Origin: Bifidobacterium apousia
Lineage (GTDB): Bacteria > Actinomycetota > Actinomycetes > Actinomycetales > Bifidobacteriaceae
Reading direction: 5' to 3'
Assembly (NCBI RefSeq): GCF_007559275.1
Contig: NZ_VMHK01000003.1
Span: 124,001-188,000 of the forward strand
Length of the DNA stretch: 64,000 nucleotides
A model generated the notes under the pieces. The model searched no databases. It was not told where the DNA came from and worked only from the letters and a program-made list of their open reading frames with translations. The position numbers and the translations under genes were made by a program. Below, one piece after another: positions 61,196 through 64,000 of the stretch (positions are counted from its first letter, which is position 1; each line of letters starts with the position of its first letter).

Positions 61196-62197
61196 TCATT
61201 CGCGCAGGAGGGTCCGGCCGTAGTCCAGGACCAGGCCATCCAGAAGGCCGTGCTCGCTGGCCACATAGGTTCCCGAAGCCAGCGCACTGGGACTGGCCTG
61301 GCCCAGACGCTCCAGCAGACGGCTCCAGATCAGGGCGCCGCCGCCGATCACATCCACACGGCCGGGATGGATGGCCTTGAGTTCCCTGCGCTCCTGCCGA
61401 CTCATGGTCAGCACCCGGTCGTCAACCCGGCGGGCCGCATCGACCGCAATGGACCGGCCATCGACGGCATGGCGATCGTAGACCTCGCATCCCAGGGCCA
61501 GGGCGCTCATGGTGGTCACCGTGCCGGAGACCCCGATCAGGCTGCCTACCCCGGCTACGGGAACCTGTTCGAAGGCCCGGTCGATCCAGCCGTCAACATC
61601 CTCCAGCGCCTGGTCGATCTGCTCCTGGGTGGGCGGATCGCCCAGCAGATGGCGCTCGGTCATCCGCACGGAGCCGATGTTCATGGAGTAGGAGGCCCTG
61701 ACCTGGTCCACAGGCAGATCGCTCCCGTCCCCGCCCAGGACCAGCTCGGTGGAGCCGCCACCCAGGTCGACCACCAGGTAGGGCGCAGGAGGCATGTCGG
61801 CGCTGCCGCGCTGCTCCAGCACGCTGACCGCGCCCAGAAAACTCAGCGAGGCCTCCTGGGAGCCGCTGATGACCTCGGGCGCAACCCCCAGGATGGAGCG
61901 CACCCCCTCCTCAAAGCTTTCGCGGTTGTCGGCATCCCTGGTGGCCGAGGTGGCCACAAAGCGCAGGCCGTCCACCGGGTGTTCCCGCAGCTGCTGGGCG
62001 AAGAGCCGGCAGGCCTCAAAGGCGCGCTCCAGAGCCCGATCGGAGAAGCGGTGGTCGCGGTCCACGCCCTCCCCCAGCCGGATGACCCGCATCAGCCTGG
62101 GAGCCACCGGGTGCAGCCCCTGTCGGTCCACCTGGGCTATCAGCAGACGTATGGAGTTGGTGCCGCAGTCCACGCCCGCCACCGTAACCTGATCCAT
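61196..62197 (-). CDS. ppx: Ppx/GppA family exopolyphosphatase
   Basis: A 333-residue ASKHA-fold phosphatase acting on polyphosphate or pppGpp. Phosphate-1 is AGVDCGTNSIRLLI, the catalytic Glu is in ISGSQEASLSF, phosphate-2 is VVDLGGGSTELVLG, and adenosine-like motifs GVSGTVTTMSALAL and VIGGGALIWSRLL follow. ATG 62197 has GAAGGGGG before it; an ATG at 62212 overlaps the DUF501 stop. It is the last gene of the eno-divIC-DUF501-ppx string. Short-form actinobacterial Ppx1 proteins look alike. Confidence 0.94.
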   Translation of the reverse strand: MDQVTVAGVDCGTNSIRLLIAQVDRQGLHPVAPRLMRVIRLGEGVDRDHRFSDRALERAFEACRLFAQQLREHPVDGLRFVATSATRDADNRESFEEGVRSILGVAPEVISGSQEASLSFLGAVSVLEQRGSADMPPAPYLVVDLGGGSTELVLGGDGSDLPVDQVRASYSMNIGSVRMTERHLLGDPPTQEQIDQALEDVDGWIDRAFEQVPVAGVGSLIGVSGTVTTMSALALGCEVYDRHAVDGRSIAVDAARRVDDRVLTMSRQERRELKAIHPGRVDVIGGGALIWSRLLERLGQASPSALASGTYVASEHGLLDGLVLDYGRTLLRE

Positions 62198-62208
62198 GGA
62201 AGCCCCCT

Positions 62209-62901
62209 TCATTGGTTTTCCTGCTGGCTCGCTTGCCCGGATGCCTCAGTCCAAGGCTGCGCGCACCGGCAGACCTGCGGGTCGAATACCCGACGCACCA
62301 GACTCAGAACCCGGTCGCCCAGGGGATTGACCCCAGGCCCCATAACCAGGGACTGGGCAGTCAGAGCGTGCAGACACTTGACCCTCTTGGGCATGCCACC
62401 GGCCGAGATTCCGGCGATGTGCCCCTCGTCGTCGCCCAGCCGCTGGGCCAGGGCGGAACGGAAGGCCAGATAGAGCTCGTGGGCCCTGCGGTAGGCGCTG
62501 GCCAGGTCCGGATCCGAACCAAGCTCGGCATTCCAGTCGGCCATGACGCCGTCGGCCTCCAGCCGGGAGACGGCCTTGACGGCCTCGGGGCTGGTCAGAT
62601 AGCAGGTGGTCGGAAAGGGCGTGCCGTCTTCCAGCTGGGGCCGGGTGACCACAGCCAGCGGATTGCCGCAGACGCAGCGGGCGCCCACGGCCACCATGCC
62701 CCTCGGATAGCGGCCCAGCTGCCGGTTCACGACGGCTGTCTGCTCCGGCGTGGCCGGGGTCGCCAGAAGCTCCTGGATACGGTCTTTGACCACCGCCAGA
62801 TCCCGGCCGGTAACCAGGCTGGAGGCTTTAGGCTCGACCCGGATCTTGTCTGCGGCTTGAGATTCCACTGCTGCCTGGGGCCTTTCCTGGGCCTTGATCA
62901 C
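62209..62901 (-). CDS. DUF501 family protein
   Basis: A 230-residue protein. Conserved features are GRYPRGMVAVGARCVCGNPLAVVTRP-type sequence with a CxCG pair near residue 77, PTTCYLTSP, and GGMPKRVKCLHALTAQSLVMG followed by GVNPLGD. The cysteines and histidine suggest metal binding. DUF501 lies between divIC and ppx across actinobacteria, as here. The function is unknown. Confidence 0.92.
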   Translation of the reverse strand: MIKAQERPQAAVESQAADKIRVEPKASSLVTGRDLAVVKDRIQELLATPATPEQTAVVNRQLGRYPRGMVAVGARCVCGNPLAVVTRPQLEDGTPFPTTCYLTSPEAVKAVSRLEADGVMADWNAELGSDPDLASAYRRAHELYLAFRSALAQRLGDDEGHIAGISAGGMPKRVKCLHALTAQSLVMGPGVNPLGDRVLSLVRRVFDPQVCRCAQPWTEASGQASQQENQ

Positions 62902-62953
62902 GCTGTCCTCATCTTCCCTGATTGTTTCCTGCTGCTAAGTTCATTGTCGGAGT

Positions 62954-63514
62954 TCACTGCGCTCCCCCGCCCTCGGATGGAGAGGGGCCATCAGCACCGC
63001 CTGGACTGCTTGAACCAGACGGACTGGCAGAGCCGGTCGGACTGGATTCCCCCTTGCTTCTGTCGGCAGCAGGATCCTGGTCGGCCTTGGCGAAGGAATA
63101 GGCCATCTCCTGATACCAGGGCAGGGAGTTCTTCCTGGGGGCCCGGACCCCCTTGCTTCCGGCCTGGTCCTTGTCCTTGCCACCCGTGACCGCCTCCGGG
63201 TGCAGGACCCGGATGGCCTCCTCGTCAGGGAAGACGAATCCCAGCCGATCCCGGGCTTGTGCGGTCACATAGGCCTTGTCGTCCCAGCGCCGGATCTGGT
63301 TCTCCAGGTCACGCTTGTGCTCGACAAGCTGGGCCTGCTGGTTGCGCAGGCCGTTGAGCTCGGAAAGATTGATGGCGTAGGCGTGGAAGGTGGAGACCAG
63401 CTGAATCAGCCCAAGGGCTACGATGATGACCGCCACAAAGAAGGTGATGGGTCCCGACGACCGCCTGCCTGTCCGCCGGTTGGCGCCGTCACGTTTGTTC
63501 TTGGCCATACCCAT
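62954..63514 (-). CDS. divIC: Septum formation initiator (DivIC/FtsB family)
   Basis: A 186-residue bitopic division protein. A basic N-terminus and one helix (about 22-43) are followed by a coiled coil (about 50-75: LNGLRNQQAQLVEHKRDLE) and the RLGFVFPDEEAI segment typical of DivIC. The last 60 residues are Ser/Pro/Gly-rich and low complexity. The ATG lies directly after the T-run of the eno terminator, with no free Shine-Dalgarno outside the hairpin; a second ATG at 63508 is possible. Confidence 0.9.
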   Translation of the reverse strand: MGMAKNKRDGANRRTGRRSSGPITFFVAVIIVALGLIQLVSTFHAYAINLSELNGLRNQQAQLVEHKRDLENQIRRWDDKAYVTAQARDRLGFVFPDEEAIRVLHPEAVTGGKDKDQAGSKGVRAPRKNSLPWYQEMAYSFAKADQDPAADRSKGESSPTGSASPSGSSSPGGADGPSPSEGGGAQ

Positions 63515-63552
63515 AAAAATACCCGCGGCAGCCGACGCGGACCGCCACGGGT
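63515..63552 (-). terminator. eno terminator abutting the divIC start codon
   Basis: On the minus strand ACCCGTGGCGG pairs with CTGCCGCGGGT (63521-63552), followed by ATTTTT that runs straight into the divIC ATG. Confidence 0.78.
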
Positions 63553-63609
63553 GAAAGACTTCACAGTCGGGTCAAAACCTGCAAGGTGTCCGGCCCGGCT
63601 GGCAAGACC

Positions 63610-64000
<391 letters not shown>

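Overview
The window reads as Bifidobacterium chromosome. It has high GC, an xfp gene for fructose-6-phosphate phosphoketolase flanked by guaA, pta and ackA, two WhiB proteins, CarD, actinobacterial LexA boxes of the form TCGAAC-N4-GTTCGA, and the actinobacterial eno-divIC-DUF501-ppx order at the right end. I cannot name the species. No CRISPR array, rRNA gene, insertion sequence or prophage is visible.

Layout. (1) 1-9.2 kb is accessory sugar metabolism. A FucP-like permease (cut by the left edge), a DeoM-like mutarotase and a DeoK-like kinase form what looks like a 2-deoxyribose operon, followed by an SDR oxidoreductase. On the other strand sit an MFS permease and an AlfC-like alpha-1,6-fucosidase. 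Divergent from them is a glycosylasparaginase. Together these three resemble the lactobacillar alf-2 locus that takes up and dismantles fucosyl-alpha-1,6-GlcNAc-asparagine, the core-fucosylated stub of mammalian N-glycans. A TetR gene (apparently leaderless) and a small PH-like protein close the region. (2) 9.2-16.9 kb is the bifid-shunt core: guaA, xfp, pta, ackA. (3) 16.9-24.7 kb holds hisN-aroA, a tRNA-Pro, a TetR-ABC-MFS efflux operon with two matching operators, a Nudix hydrolase and a NIF3 protein. (4) 24.7-36.3 kb is housekeeping: polA, pdtaR, tRNA-Leu, Nudix, pyk, terC, uvrB, coaE, rpsA. (5) 36.4-46.7 kb holds folD, a Zur-box-controlled znuCB pair, ispF-carD, an OmpR-type two-component system, SOS-controlled umuDC, comF, a HAD phosphatase and an Rv3259-like protein. 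(6) 46.7-57.2 kb is an actinobacterial envelope cluster: DUF5719 protein, giant glycosyltransferase, WhiB2-like, two LCP ligases, an orphan EccC/FtsK-like ATPase and WhiB1-like. (7) 57.3-64 kb: pdtaS (partner of the distant pdtaR), hemolysin III, greA, FKBP, tRNA-Leu, ppx, DUF501, divIC and the 3' part of eno.

How it works together: deoxyribose, fucosylated glyco-amino acids and hexoses would feed the phosphoketolase pathway; acetyl phosphate from Xfp is turned into acetate and ATP by AckA or into acetyl-CoA by Pta; pyruvate kinase completes the lower branch. DNA damage control is readable directly from identical LexA boxes before umuDC and, inside coaE, before uvrB.

The most interesting signals are the alfHC-glycosylasparaginase locus, the deoxyribose operon, the hidden uvrB SOS box, the paired TetR operators and the orphan EccC-like ATPase.
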